Position numbers and translations under genes: made by a program. DNA of 8,536 nucleotides from Clostridia bacterium. GTDB lineage: Bacteria; Bacillota; Clostridia; Oscillospirales; CAG-272. Below the pieces are notes generated by a model. That model was not told the DNA's origin and did not search any database. It saw only the letters and a list, made by a program, of their open reading frames with translations. Shown here in pieces: positions 1 through 6,009 of this stretch; the first letter of the stretch is position 1; each line of letters begins with the position of its first letter. The stretch covers positions 1 through 8,536 of the forward strand of contig JAFTHJ010000184.1 in assembly GCA_017457465.1 (NCBI GenBank). Direction: 5' to 3'.

Positions 1-434
1 AGCGCAACTCTCTGCTTCTGACCACCGGAAAGAGCCTTAGGCTTTCTGTCGAGAAGGTGGGTGATTCCGAGGACTCTTCCTGCCTCTTCAACACGTCTCT
101 TTATCTCCTCCTTGGGAGTCTTGTTCAGCTTAAGACCGAACGCCATATTCTCAAAAACAGTCATATGAGGATAAAGAGCATAGTTCTGGAACACCATCGC
201 TATCTTTCTGTCTTTAGGAGCAACGTCGTTTACGAGATCGTCGCCGATAAAGAGCTCACCCTCTGTGATCTCCTCAAGTCCTGCAATCATACGAAGTGTC
301 GTTGTCTTTCCGCATCCGGAAGGTCCAACGAGAACGAGAAATTCTTTGTCTTTAACTTCAAGGTTGAAATCCGATACAGCGGTAACGCCTCCCGGATACT
401 TTTTGTAAATGTGTCTAAGTGAAATACTTGCCAT
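1..434 (-). CDS. msmX: ABC transporter ATP-binding protein, MsmX/UgpC family (C-terminus beyond left edge)
   Basis: This is the nucleotide-binding subunit of a carbohydrate importer; it hydrolyses ATP on the cytoplasmic face to drive sugar or glycerol-phosphate permeases. The 144 visible codons start MASISLRHIYKKYPGG. Walker A is GPSGCGKTT at residues 37-45, the Q-loop glutamine is in VFQNYALYPHMT (Q83), and the signature LSGGQKQR is at 135-142. The NDVAPKDRKIAMVFQ block matches the MalK/MsmX/UgpC subgroup closely. Walker B, the H-loop and the C-terminal regulatory domain lie outside the window. The start is fixed by AGGAGG (445-450) ten bases upstream. The gene has its own promoter and no permease gene lies upstream, which fits a shared ATPase such as Bacillus subtilis MsmX, but downstream genes cannot be seen. 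The family call is secure; the transported substrate is unknown. Confidence 0.95.
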   Translation of the reverse strand, partial: MASISLRHIYKKYPGGVTAVSDFNLEVKDKEFLVLVGPSGCGKTTTLRMIAGLEEITEGELFIGDDLVNDVAPKDRKIAMVFQNYALYPHMTVFENMAFGLKLNKTPKEEIKRRVEEAGRVLGITHLLDRKPKALSGGQKQRVA

Positions 435-494
435 TTTGGAAGTTCCTCCTATGTATATAATCCTTTTATGATAGACATACTTCTATACCCTAGT

Positions 495-523
495 ATTATA
501 CCACATTTATTGAAAAATTTAAA
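495..523 (-). promoter_or_regulatory. Extended -10 promoter for the ABC ATPase gene
   Basis: On the minus strand a perfect -10 box TATAAT (495-500) is preceded by TGG, giving the extended motif TGnTATAAT. A -35-like TTTAAA (518-523, 4 of 6 matches to TTGACA) lies 17 bp upstream. Transcription would begin near 488, leaving a leader of about 54 nt that carries the AGGAGG site. It looks like a housekeeping sigma-A promoter and makes the ATPase gene independent of tex. Confidence 0.8.
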
Positions 524-525
524 GA

Positions 526-580
526 GGGTAAATCTCCAAATTTTCACACCTTTGATTGTGCAATATATACAAATTTACCC
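526..580. repeat. 8-bp inverted repeat in the tex/ABC ATPase gap
   Basis: GGGTAAAT (526-533) and ATTTACCC (573-580) are perfect inverted copies separated by 39 bp; the first arm lies just upstream of the -35 box. In the same stretch TTTGATTGT occurs twice as a direct repeat (551-559 and 585-593). This could be a paired operator, or a long-loop RNA stem at the end of the tex transcript followed by T-rich sequence. The region is AT-rich, so chance is possible. No other content is seen in the 435-637 gap apart from the promoter and a weak hairpin. Confidence 0.35.
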
Positions 581-603
581 CTTTTTTGATTGTTACAGAC
601 CAA

Positions 604-617
604 ACAAAGCCCTTTGT
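604..617 (-). terminator. Weak hairpin after tex, possible terminator
   Basis: ACAAAG-GG-CTTTGT forms a short stem about 20 bp after the tex stop codon and is followed on the minus strand by TTGG rather than a true T-run. It is the only compact hairpin in this position. As a terminator it would be weak, and read-through into the ATPase gene is plausible. Confidence 0.25.
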
Positions 618-637
618 CTCTTTCGGGATGTTAAATT

Positions 638-2797
638 CTATATACCTTTCATCGACAGGGATATACGCTTTTTCTTCAAATCAACAGACAGCACTCTGAC
701 CTTAACCGCGTCTCCGAGGGCGACCACCTCCGAGGGGTGCTTTACGAAGCGGTTGGAAAGCTCGGAAATATGAACGAGTCCGTCCTGATGCACTCCGATA
801 TCCACGAACGCGCCAAAGTCTATGACGTTGCGAACCGTTCCGTCAAGAATCATATCGGGCTTGAGGTCCTCCATACTCATAACATCGTCGCGAAGCACGG
901 GAGGCGGCAGCGAATCACGCACGTCACGTCCCGGCTTGAGCAGCTCGGTGACAATATCCTTCAGAGTAGGTTCGCCTATTCCCAACTCTTCGCAAACAGC
1001 CTTTCTTCCCCTTGCGGCAATCTTCTCATCAAGCTCCGCGAGTCTGCCCTCGGCAACATCCTCCATAGTGTATCCGAACATAGCGAGAAGCTTCTTTGCG
1101 GCATCGTAAGATTCGGGGTGAACTCCCGTATTATCGAGTATCTCGCTCGAATGAGGCACACGAAGGAATCCCGCGCACTGCTCAAAAGCCTTTGCTCCGA
1201 CTCTCGGAACCTTGAGTATCTGCGAACGGGACTTGAACTCACCGTTCTCCTCTCGGTATTTCACGATATTCTTCGCGCTGGTGATATTGATGCCCGATAT
1301 ATATGAAAGGAGAGAATACGATGCGGTATTTATATCAACGCCGACCGAGTTAACGCAGTCCTCAACGACGCCCTTGAGCGCTCCGTCAAGCCTTGCCTGT
1401 TTCATATCGTGCTGATACTGTCCGACTCCTATAGACTTGGGGTCTATTTTTACAAGCTCCGCCAGAGGGTCCTGAAGTCTTCGAGCGATAGATACCGCCG
1501 AGCGCTGCATAACATCAAACTGCGGGAATTCCTCGGTCGCGAGTTTTGATGCCGAATAAACCGACGCCCCTGCCTCGTTTACAATAATATATTTACAGAA
1601 ATCGCAGCCCGACTCACGGAGTGTCTCGGCAATAAAGACCTCACTTTCCTTTGAAGCCGTGCCGTTTCCTATGGCAATAACATCGACCTTATATTTCTTC
1701 ACCATAGCCGAAATTATCTTCTTGCCTTCTTCTATCTTGTATTTAGAATGTGTTGTGGGGTAAATAACGGCAGTATCAAGCACCTTACCCGTCTTATCGA
1801 CGACAGCCGTCTTACATCCGTTGACATATCCGGGGTCAAACCCAAGCACTGTCTTGCCCTTGAGAGGCGCCTGCATAAGCAGATGACGGAGATTCTCCGA
1901 GAAGAGCGCGATAGCTCCCTCTCCAGCCGCATCTGTCATATCATTTCTTATTTCTCGCTCTATAGAGGGCGCGATAAGTCTGTCATAGCTGTCAATGACC
2001 GCCTCGTATATGTATTTCGAAGCGGGGCTAGACTGATTTGTTATCATCTCGGAGAGCAGATAATTGAGTATCATATCCTTCTCTACGGTTATCGACACCT
2101 TAAGGAATTCCTCGTTCTCTCCTCTGTTGACCGCGAGTATTCTGTGGTGGGGCATTTTCTTGATGCTCTCGGAATACTCGTAATACTGCGAATATACCGA
2201 ATCCTCGTCCTTTGCCGCCTTTGAGTTGAGCAGACCGAAATCAAAGGTTATACGTCTTACCGTCTTTCTGTATTCAGCGTTATCCGAGACCTCCTCCGCA
2301 ATTATATCACAGGCACCCTTCAGCGCCGCCTCGGCGCTCTCAACGCCCTTTTCCTCGCTGACATAAGTCTCCGCCGCTTCAAGGAGAGACGGCTCGTATT
2401 TATCAAGCTGACTCATAATAAGCTCGGCAAGCTCACCAAGCCCTCTTTCTCTGGCGACCGACGCCCTCGTCTTTCTGTGAGGACGGAAAGGTCTGTATAT
2501 ATCATCGACCTCGGTAATGGTCACAGCGTTATCTATCTGCGCCACAAGCTCGTCTGTAAGCTTACCCTGCTCGGCAATAAGGTTCTTGACCTCTTCCTTT
2601 CTCTTTTCTATATTTCTCAAATAAGTAAGTCTGTCCTCAAGCTTACGGAGTATTTCGTCATCAAGGCTTCCCGTAACCTCCTTACGGTAACGGGCTATAA
2701 AAGGAATGGTATTTCCCTCGTCGATAAGCTCGACGGTTTTGACAACCTGTTCCTCCTTGAGCTTCAGCTCCTCTGCAAGTTTTTTGATAATATCCAT
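638..2797 (-). CDS. tex: Tex family RNA-binding protein (transcription accessory protein)
   Basis: Tex is a cytoplasmic nucleic-acid-binding protein of the Tex/Spt6 family, linked to transcription accessory functions and, in pathogens, toxin expression. The 719-aa product matches the usual length (about 720-780). Visible domains in order: helical N-terminal region (1-310); YqgF/RNase H-like fold opening KTVLGFDPGYVNGCKTA (from 315) with IGNGTASKESE near 376-386; helix-hairpin-helix region (about 490-560, SGINITSAKNIVKYREENG and PRVGAKAFEQ); and a C-terminal S1 domain (about 648-716, GTVRNVIDFGAFVDIG and DGLVHISEL). I chose the ATG at 2797, which gives the conserved N-terminus MDIIKKLAEEL and has AGGA nine bases upstream. 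An in-frame ATG at 2830 would overlap the previous gene and add 11 atypical residues. It starts 17 bp after the pseudouridine synthase stop, so co-transcription is likely. Confidence 0.97.
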   Translation of the reverse strand: MDIIKKLAEELKLKEEQVVKTVELIDEGNTIPFIARYRKEVTGSLDDEILRKLEDRLTYLRNIEKRKEEVKNLIAEQGKLTDELVAQIDNAVTITEVDDIYRPFRPHRKTRASVARERGLGELAELIMSQLDKYEPSLLEAAETYVSEEKGVESAEAALKGACDIIAEEVSDNAEYRKTVRRITFDFGLLNSKAAKDEDSVYSQYYEYSESIKKMPHHRILAVNRGENEEFLKVSITVEKDMILNYLLSEMITNQSSPASKYIYEAVIDSYDRLIAPSIEREIRNDMTDAAGEGAIALFSENLRHLLMQAPLKGKTVLGFDPGYVNGCKTAVVDKTGKVLDTAVIYPTTHSKYKIEEGKKIISAMVKKYKVDVIAIGNGTASKESEVFIAETLRESGCDFCKYIIVNEAGASVYSASKLATEEFPQFDVMQRSAVSIARRLQDPLAELVKIDPKSIGVGQYQHDMKQARLDGALKGVVEDCVNSVGVDINTASYSLLSYISGINITSAKNIVKYREENGEFKSRSQILKVPRVGAKAFEQCAGFLRVPHSSEILDNTGVHPESYDAAKKLLAMFGYTMEDVAEGRLAELDEKIAARGRKAVCEELGIGEPTLKDIVTELLKPGRDVRDSLPPPVLRDDVMSMEDLKPDMILDGTVRNVIDFGAFVDIGVHQDGLVHISELSNRFVKHPSEVVALGDAVKVRVLSVDLKKKRISLSMKGI

Positions 2798-2814
2798 TTT
2801 GCACCGTCCTATAT

Positions 2815-3546
2815 TTATTTTTCCGAGCACTGTGAGCGCTCGGCGATATTTTCAAGCTCCGCCGCCTCGGTGTCGCTCAAATAGCGCCACTCTCCTCTTG
2901 CCCGACTTCCGTCAAGCACAAGACTCGCAAAGCTGATTCTTTCAAGATAAGTTATTTTATTACCGAGGGAATCAAGCATCCTTTTTATTTGGTGATACTT
3001 CCCCTCCCTCAAGGTTATTATTCCGCCGTCACGGCTCTCATCAAGCTCTATTTTCGCGGGAAGCGTGACATATCCGTCCTCAAGTGTAACCCCTGCCTCA
3101 AAGCGTTTTGCGTCCTCGTGGCTTATCGGAAATTTGGATTTGAACCTATATTTCTTTTCAACGTGATTTTTAGGTGAGAGAAGACGGTGAGCAAGGTCGC
3201 CGTTATCGGTCAGAAGCATAAGTCCAAGCGTATTTTTATCAAGTCTTCCGCAAGGAAAAACCCCTTTTTTGCGAAGCTCGGGTGTGAGCAGGTCAAGCAC
3301 GGTCTTATCTCTTGTATCATCTGTCGCGCTCACGTATCCGTCGGGCTTATTCAGAAGTATATAGGTATACTTACGGTAGACAACCCTCTGCCCCCTGAAA
3401 AATATCTCGTCACGCTCGGGCTCGACCGTCATATCGGCGCTTCTGGCGCAAACACCGTTCACAAAGACCTCGCCGCCTCTCACCGCCCTTTTGCTCTCGC
3501 TCCGTGTGGCAACGGCGCATTCACTTAAAAATCTGTCAAGTCTCAT
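2815..3546 (-). CDS. rsuA: RsuA/RluB-family rRNA pseudouridine synthase
   Basis: This enzyme isomerises a specific uridine in ribosomal RNA to pseudouridine. The 243-aa protein has an N-terminal S4 RNA-binding domain (about 1-48, MRLDRFLSECAVATRSESKR with GGEVFVNG). The catalytic domain follows, with the LLNKPDGYVSA strand (64-74) and the catalytic-loop motif GRLDKNTLGLMLLTDNG (100-116), where Asp103 is the expected nucleophile. The later motif EGKYHQIKRML (181-191) resembles RsuA (16S U516) more than RluB/RluE, so a 16S target is my preferred inference. The start at 3546 is preceded by GGAGG five bases upstream. A longer in-frame start at 3621 would overlap the microprotein gene and add a non-homologous Cys/Gly-rich stretch. 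It sits between the microprotein and tex with 17-bp gaps on both sides. Confidence 0.93.
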   Translation of the reverse strand: MRLDRFLSECAVATRSESKRAVRGGEVFVNGVCARSADMTVEPERDEIFFRGQRVVYRKYTYILLNKPDGYVSATDDTRDKTVLDLLTPELRKKGVFPCGRLDKNTLGLMLLTDNGDLAHRLLSPKNHVEKKYRFKSKFPISHEDAKRFEAGVTLEDGYVTLPAKIELDESRDGGIITLREGKYHQIKRMLDSLGNKITYLERISFASLVLDGSRARGEWRYLSDTEAAELENIAERSQCSEK

Positions 3547-3563
3547 TAGCTCCTCCAAGGATA

Positions 3564-3662
3564 TCACATCATAAAAATGGCAAGTAGGATAGCCGCAACC
3601 GCCCCAAGCGCCGCAAGGCATATCATAAACCCAGCCGCAAAATCCTTGCCCTTTCCGCTCAT
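3564..3662 (-). CDS. 32-aa single-pass membrane microprotein (putative)
   Basis: An ATG-to-TGA frame of 32 codons lies between the EamA transporter and the pseudouridine synthase genes. The product begins MSGKGKDFAAGF, continues with an uninterrupted Ala/Leu/Ile/Val-rich stretch (about residues 9-32) and ends AILLAIFMM. This gives a basic N-terminus, one transmembrane helix and almost no extracellular tail. A Shine-Dalgarno-like AAGGGGGTG lies 4-5 bases before the ATG, and the TGA is 17 bp before the next start, the same spacing as the next junction downstream. That spacing, the hydrophobic pattern and GC-rich third positions like the neighbours support translation. I do not recognise a family. 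It could assist the adjacent transporter or be an independent membrane peptide. Chance ORF remains possible. Confidence 0.55.
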   Translation of the reverse strand: MSGKGKDFAAGFMICLAALGAVAAILLAIFMM

Positions 3663-3666
3663 AACA

Positions 3667-3682
3667 ACACCCCCTTGGGTGT
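3667..3682 (-). promoter_or_regulatory. Hairpin overlapping the ribosome binding site of the microprotein
   Basis: On the minus strand ACACCC-AAGG-GGGTGT forms a 6-bp stem with a 4-base loop. Its loop and 3' arm contain the AAGGGGGTG Shine-Dalgarno-like sequence of the 32-aa ORF, whose ATG is four bases beyond the stem. The stem could dampen translation initiation. It is not followed by a T-run, so it is unlikely to be a full terminator for the upstream transporter gene. Two more palindromes lie in the same 52-bp gap: TTGCGCAA (3688-3695) and ATGTATACAT (3705-3714). Confidence 0.45.
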
Positions 3683-3714
3683 ATTATTTGCGCAACTCAC
3701 GTATATGTATACAT

Positions 3715-4617
3715 CTATTTCGGGGAGATATCCCCATTCTTCTTTTTGATGTCTATCTGCGAGGCGACTATACCCGCAAATATAAGTCCGCATCCGAGAT
3801 ATCCGAGCATAGAGATACTGTCTATCCCAAAAAGAACTCCGCCCACCGCGCTGAATACCGATTCTGTTGAAAGGACTATCGCGGCAAAGGTGGGGTCCGC
3901 CCTCTTTTGCGCCACTATCTGCAGAGTATATGCAACTCCGACCGAAAGTACGCCGCAATACAGAAGCGACCATTTTGCCGCCATTATACCCTCAAGTGTG
4001 GGAGTCTCAAAAATAAACATAGACACAACGCCAAGCAGAGCGCAGACAGCGAACTGCCCCCACGCGAAGTGAAGTGAGCGTAAGCTCTTGCCAAGCCTGT
4101 CCACGATTATCATATGCGCCGTCCAGAAAAAAGAGCCTACGAGAAGCAGAAGCTCTCCGACGCCAAAGCTGAAGCCCTCACCCGCTTTATAGCAGAGCAG
4201 AAAAAGCCCCACGAGAGCGCATATGGCACCGAGCCAGACATTAAGCCCTGTTTTGGTCTTAAACAAAGCGAGACAAGCGAGGGGGATAAATACGGTATAA
4301 AGTCCCGTTATAAATCCCGCGACTCCCGCGCTTCCCGTGTAATGTATTCCGAATTGCTGGAGCATAGATGCTGTAAAGAGCACCGCTCCCGCCAAAAGCG
4401 AACAGAAAAAAGTCTTTTTCCTTGTCTCGGCATCCGAGCGTCCTCTCTCGAAGAAAAGCACCACGGGCAAAAGCGAGATTATTCCTATTGTAAATCTTAC
4501 GCCGTTAAGCGTAAAAGCACCGATATGGTTTGCTCCCTCAACCTGCGCGACAAAGGCAAATCCCCAGATTATCGCCGTCAGAAAGAGCAACGCCGTTGAA
4601 GTTATTTTCTGTTTCAT
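3715..4617 (-). CDS. DMT-superfamily EamA-type transporter
   Basis: This is a 300-aa integral membrane transporter of the drug/metabolite superfamily. Members export or import amino acids, metabolites or drugs; the substrate cannot be read from sequence. Two tandem EamA repeats are visible with ten predicted helices at about 7-24, 36-56, 70-88, 96-118, 126-143, 153-171, 186-203, 214-234, 244-264 and 268-286. Family-like motifs include TAIIWGFAFVAQ in helix 1 and STESVFSAVGGVLFG in helix 9. The length is typical (280-310). The tail KKKNGDISPK is probably cytoplasmic. The only in-frame start is the ATG at 4617, since a stop codon lies seven codons upstream, yet no Shine-Dalgarno sequence precedes it, which is unlike its neighbours. 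It probably heads the transcript continuing through the microprotein, rsuA and tex. Confidence 0.93.
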   Translation of the reverse strand: MKQKITSTALLFLTAIIWGFAFVAQVEGANHIGAFTLNGVRFTIGIISLLPVVLFFERGRSDAETRKKTFFCSLLAGAVLFTASMLQQFGIHYTGSAGVAGFITGLYTVFIPLACLALFKTKTGLNVWLGAICALVGLFLLCYKAGEGFSFGVGELLLLVGSFFWTAHMIIVDRLGKSLRSLHFAWGQFAVCALLGVVSMFIFETPTLEGIMAAKWSLLYCGVLSVGVAYTLQIVAQKRADPTFAAIVLSTESVFSAVGGVLFGIDSISMLGYLGCGLIFAGIVASQIDIKKKNGDISPK

Positions 4618-4634
4618 ATCAGCAAAATGATTGC

Positions 4635-4668
4635 ACTATATATCACAATATAATTTGATTTGTTTCAA
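4635..4668 (-). promoter_or_regulatory. Possible promoter for the EamA transporter gene (weak)
   Basis: The 80-bp AT-rich gap holds a -35-like TTGAAA (4663-4668) and a -10-like TATAGT (4635-4640, 5 of 6 matches), but they are 22 bp apart, longer than normal. With a 17-bp spacer the -10 would be the poor TGATAT (4640-4645). No GC-rich terminator hairpin is seen after the preceding gene, so read-through is also possible. Confidence 0.25.
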
Positions 4669-4697
4669 CAATTACAGATTTTATTCACAAAATTTTA

Positions 4698-5429
4698 TCA
4701 TTTTTCGTCGGAAGAAAATTCAGCTATCGCCTCAAACATTTCTTTCTCACGAGCGTACAATTTTTCCTTACTGCTCTTTCCCGCGACCAAGGGACGCAAC
4801 AAGCATACCACCGTATCCTCGGGCAACACCCTCATAGCTCCGTATGTATCATATATCTCCATATCACCGAGAACCATACCGTATTCGTCGGAAGAGCTAT
4901 CGGGGCAATACCCCAAAACATCGGAGAGCTTCATAAGTCTGTCCTTACTCTTGATATCCTCATAAAGTGAGGGGTCCAAAAAGCATATTGAGACGTCTCC
5001 TGTTTGTATGTAATTGTAAAAATTATCATAATTTCCCGAATTGTACGAGCGGTCAACGTAACCAGCGACACCCGCCGAATCGGTCTGCGCTTCTATTTCT
5101 TCTATCTGTTCTTTCGAATATATGTGGTAATTCACAAGCGCAGCCTCTTTTTTTCCGTTTCCGTCAAAATCACTCGGCATTGCAAATTCCATCACATCCG
5201 ACACTGCGCCTATCTCCTCGGAGGAGAGCTGTATCGGTCCCGCGTAAAGCAGATTTATATCCTCTTTTTCGTTGTTACACATCTGCAAAGTACAGACGAG
5301 AATAACAATAACAAAAAACGCGGTAATTATCGTCGCCCACTTATAATGATACCAGAAATTTTCAAGTCGAAGCAGAAACCTGTTCTGTGTTCGTATTTCC
5401 GCTCCGTGTATCTTTTCATCTGAATTCAT
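4698..5429 (-). CDS. Uncharacterised single-pass membrane protein with extracytoplasmic domain
   Basis: The 243-aa product has no function I can assign. A basic N-terminal segment ending NRFLLRLENFWYHYKW (about 16-31) leads into one transmembrane helix (about 31-50). A largely acidic domain of about 190 residues should then face outside. There is no lipobox cysteine (VILVC and LQMC lack the small residue before Cys). Within the domain, SDFDGNGKKEAAL (86-98) resembles Asp/Gly calcium-binding or FG-GAP-type loops. YIQTGDVSICFLDPSLYEDI (140-159) followed by LMKLSDVLGY recalls the shape of solute-binding proteins, a weak inference. The start at 5429 has AAAGGAG nine bases upstream. It begins 21 bp after the greA terminator, leaving almost no room for a promoter. 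The NFWYHYKW motif is one I recall from hypothetical proteins of clostridia. Confidence 0.85.
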   Translation of the reverse strand: MNSDEKIHGAEIRTQNRFLLRLENFWYHYKWATIITAFFVIVILVCTLQMCNNEKEDINLLYAGPIQLSSEEIGAVSDVMEFAMPSDFDGNGKKEAALVNYHIYSKEQIEEIEAQTDSAGVAGYVDRSYNSGNYDNFYNYIQTGDVSICFLDPSLYEDIKSKDRLMKLSDVLGYCPDSSSDEYGMVLGDMEIYDTYGAMRVLPEDTVVCLLRPLVAGKSSKEKLYAREKEMFEAIAEFSSDEK

Positions 5430-5450
5430 TTATTTAAGCTCCTTTTAATC

Positions 5451-5489
5451 AAAAAAGCGGTGACGGCACACAGAAGCATGCTGTCACCG
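5451..5489 (-). terminator. Intrinsic terminator after greA
   Basis: On the minus strand CGGTGAC (5483-5489) pairs with GTCACCG (5458-5464). The stem extends past one A/C mismatch by GCA/TGC (5479-5481 with 5466-5468), leaving a 10-base loop. A C and then TTTTTT (5451-5456) follow directly. This is a textbook Rho-independent terminator placed 7 bp after the greA stop codon. Confidence 0.87.
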
Positions 5490-5496
5490 ACGTTAC

Positions 5497-5979
5497 TTAT
5501 ATTTCATTGCTTCTCGATACCTCAAGAATCTCAAGCGTTATCTTGCCCGAGGGAACGTCTATATTTATCTTCGCTCCGGCTCTCGCACCGATAAGCTTTC
5601 TGCCTATGGGAGACTGGTCGGATATCTTGAATGTGTCGGGGTCTACCTCATTCGAGCCAACGATACTGTATTCTATCTCTCTGCCGTCAGCCATCTTCAC
5701 CTTAACCTGTGAGCCTATGCTGACAATGCTCGTGTCAAGAGTCTCCTCGTCTATTATTTTGGCGTGTCTTATAAGCTCCTCGAGCTCCTTTATTCTCGCC
5801 TCAACTTTAGCCTGTTCATTTCTTGCCGCGTCATACTCGGCATTCTCGGAAAGGTCTCCGAAGGATCTCGCCTCGGCAATATCCTTCTTTATTTCCTCTC
5901 TTCTTGTTTTTGTGAGATAGTCAAACTCGTCAATAAGTTTCTGATAACCTTCTTGTGTGTAAAGCTGTTCTTTAGCCAT
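5497..5979 (-). CDS. greA: Transcription elongation factor GreA
   Basis: GreA enters the RNA polymerase secondary channel and stimulates cleavage of the 3' end of backtracked transcripts, rescuing stalled complexes. The 160-aa protein has the standard length and layout. The N-terminal antiparallel coiled coil (about 1-77) has the tip motif SFGDLSENAEYDAA, in which Asp42 and Glu45 correspond to the metal-coordinating acidic residues of the family. The C-terminal FKBP-like domain contains the conserved QSPIGRKLIGARAGA (about 121-135). The ATG at 5979 has AAGGAG eight bases upstream. The gene follows the S41 protease by 30 bp with no promoter visible between them, so the two are probably co-transcribed, and it ends at a strong terminator. 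Confidence 0.98.
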   Translation of the reverse strand: MAKEQLYTQEGYQKLIDEFDYLTKTRREEIKKDIAEARSFGDLSENAEYDAARNEQAKVEARIKELEELIRHAKIIDEETLDTSIVSIGSQVKVKMADGREIEYSIVGSNEVDPDTFKISDQSPIGRKLIGARAGAKINIDVPSGKITLEILEVSRSNEI

Positions 5980-6009
5980 TCTCTTTCTCCTTATACTGTA
6001 AATAGATTG

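Noticed and set aside
57..422. 121-codon plus-strand frame opposite the ABC ATPase gene
   Set aside because: The minus strand here encodes Walker A, Q-loop and signature motifs in order, so the plus-strand frame is a shadow.
554..574. Similarity between 554-574 and 4629-4649 (shared GATTGnnnnATATAT)
   Set aside because: Only short AT-rich words match, and the two sites sit at different positions relative to their genes; chance is the simplest explanation.
737..1306. 189-codon plus-strand frame opposite tex
   Set aside because: It lies wholly within the conserved Tex reading frame on the other strand and shows no family features or good ribosome binding site context.
2798..2830. Longer Tex start at 2830
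   Set aside because: It overlaps the end of the upstream gene and adds 11 residues before the conserved MDIIKKLAEEL terminus.
3547..3621. Longer start for the pseudouridine synthase at 3621
   Set aside because: It would add a Cys/Gly-rich 25-residue stretch with no family match and overlap the microprotein frame, while the ATG at 3546 has a strong GGAGG site and opens the S4 domain correctly.
3667..3682. Intrinsic terminator for the EamA transporter gene
   Set aside because: The stem is only 6 bp and is followed by TGTTATG rather than a T-run; it fits better as a structure over the downstream ribosome binding site.
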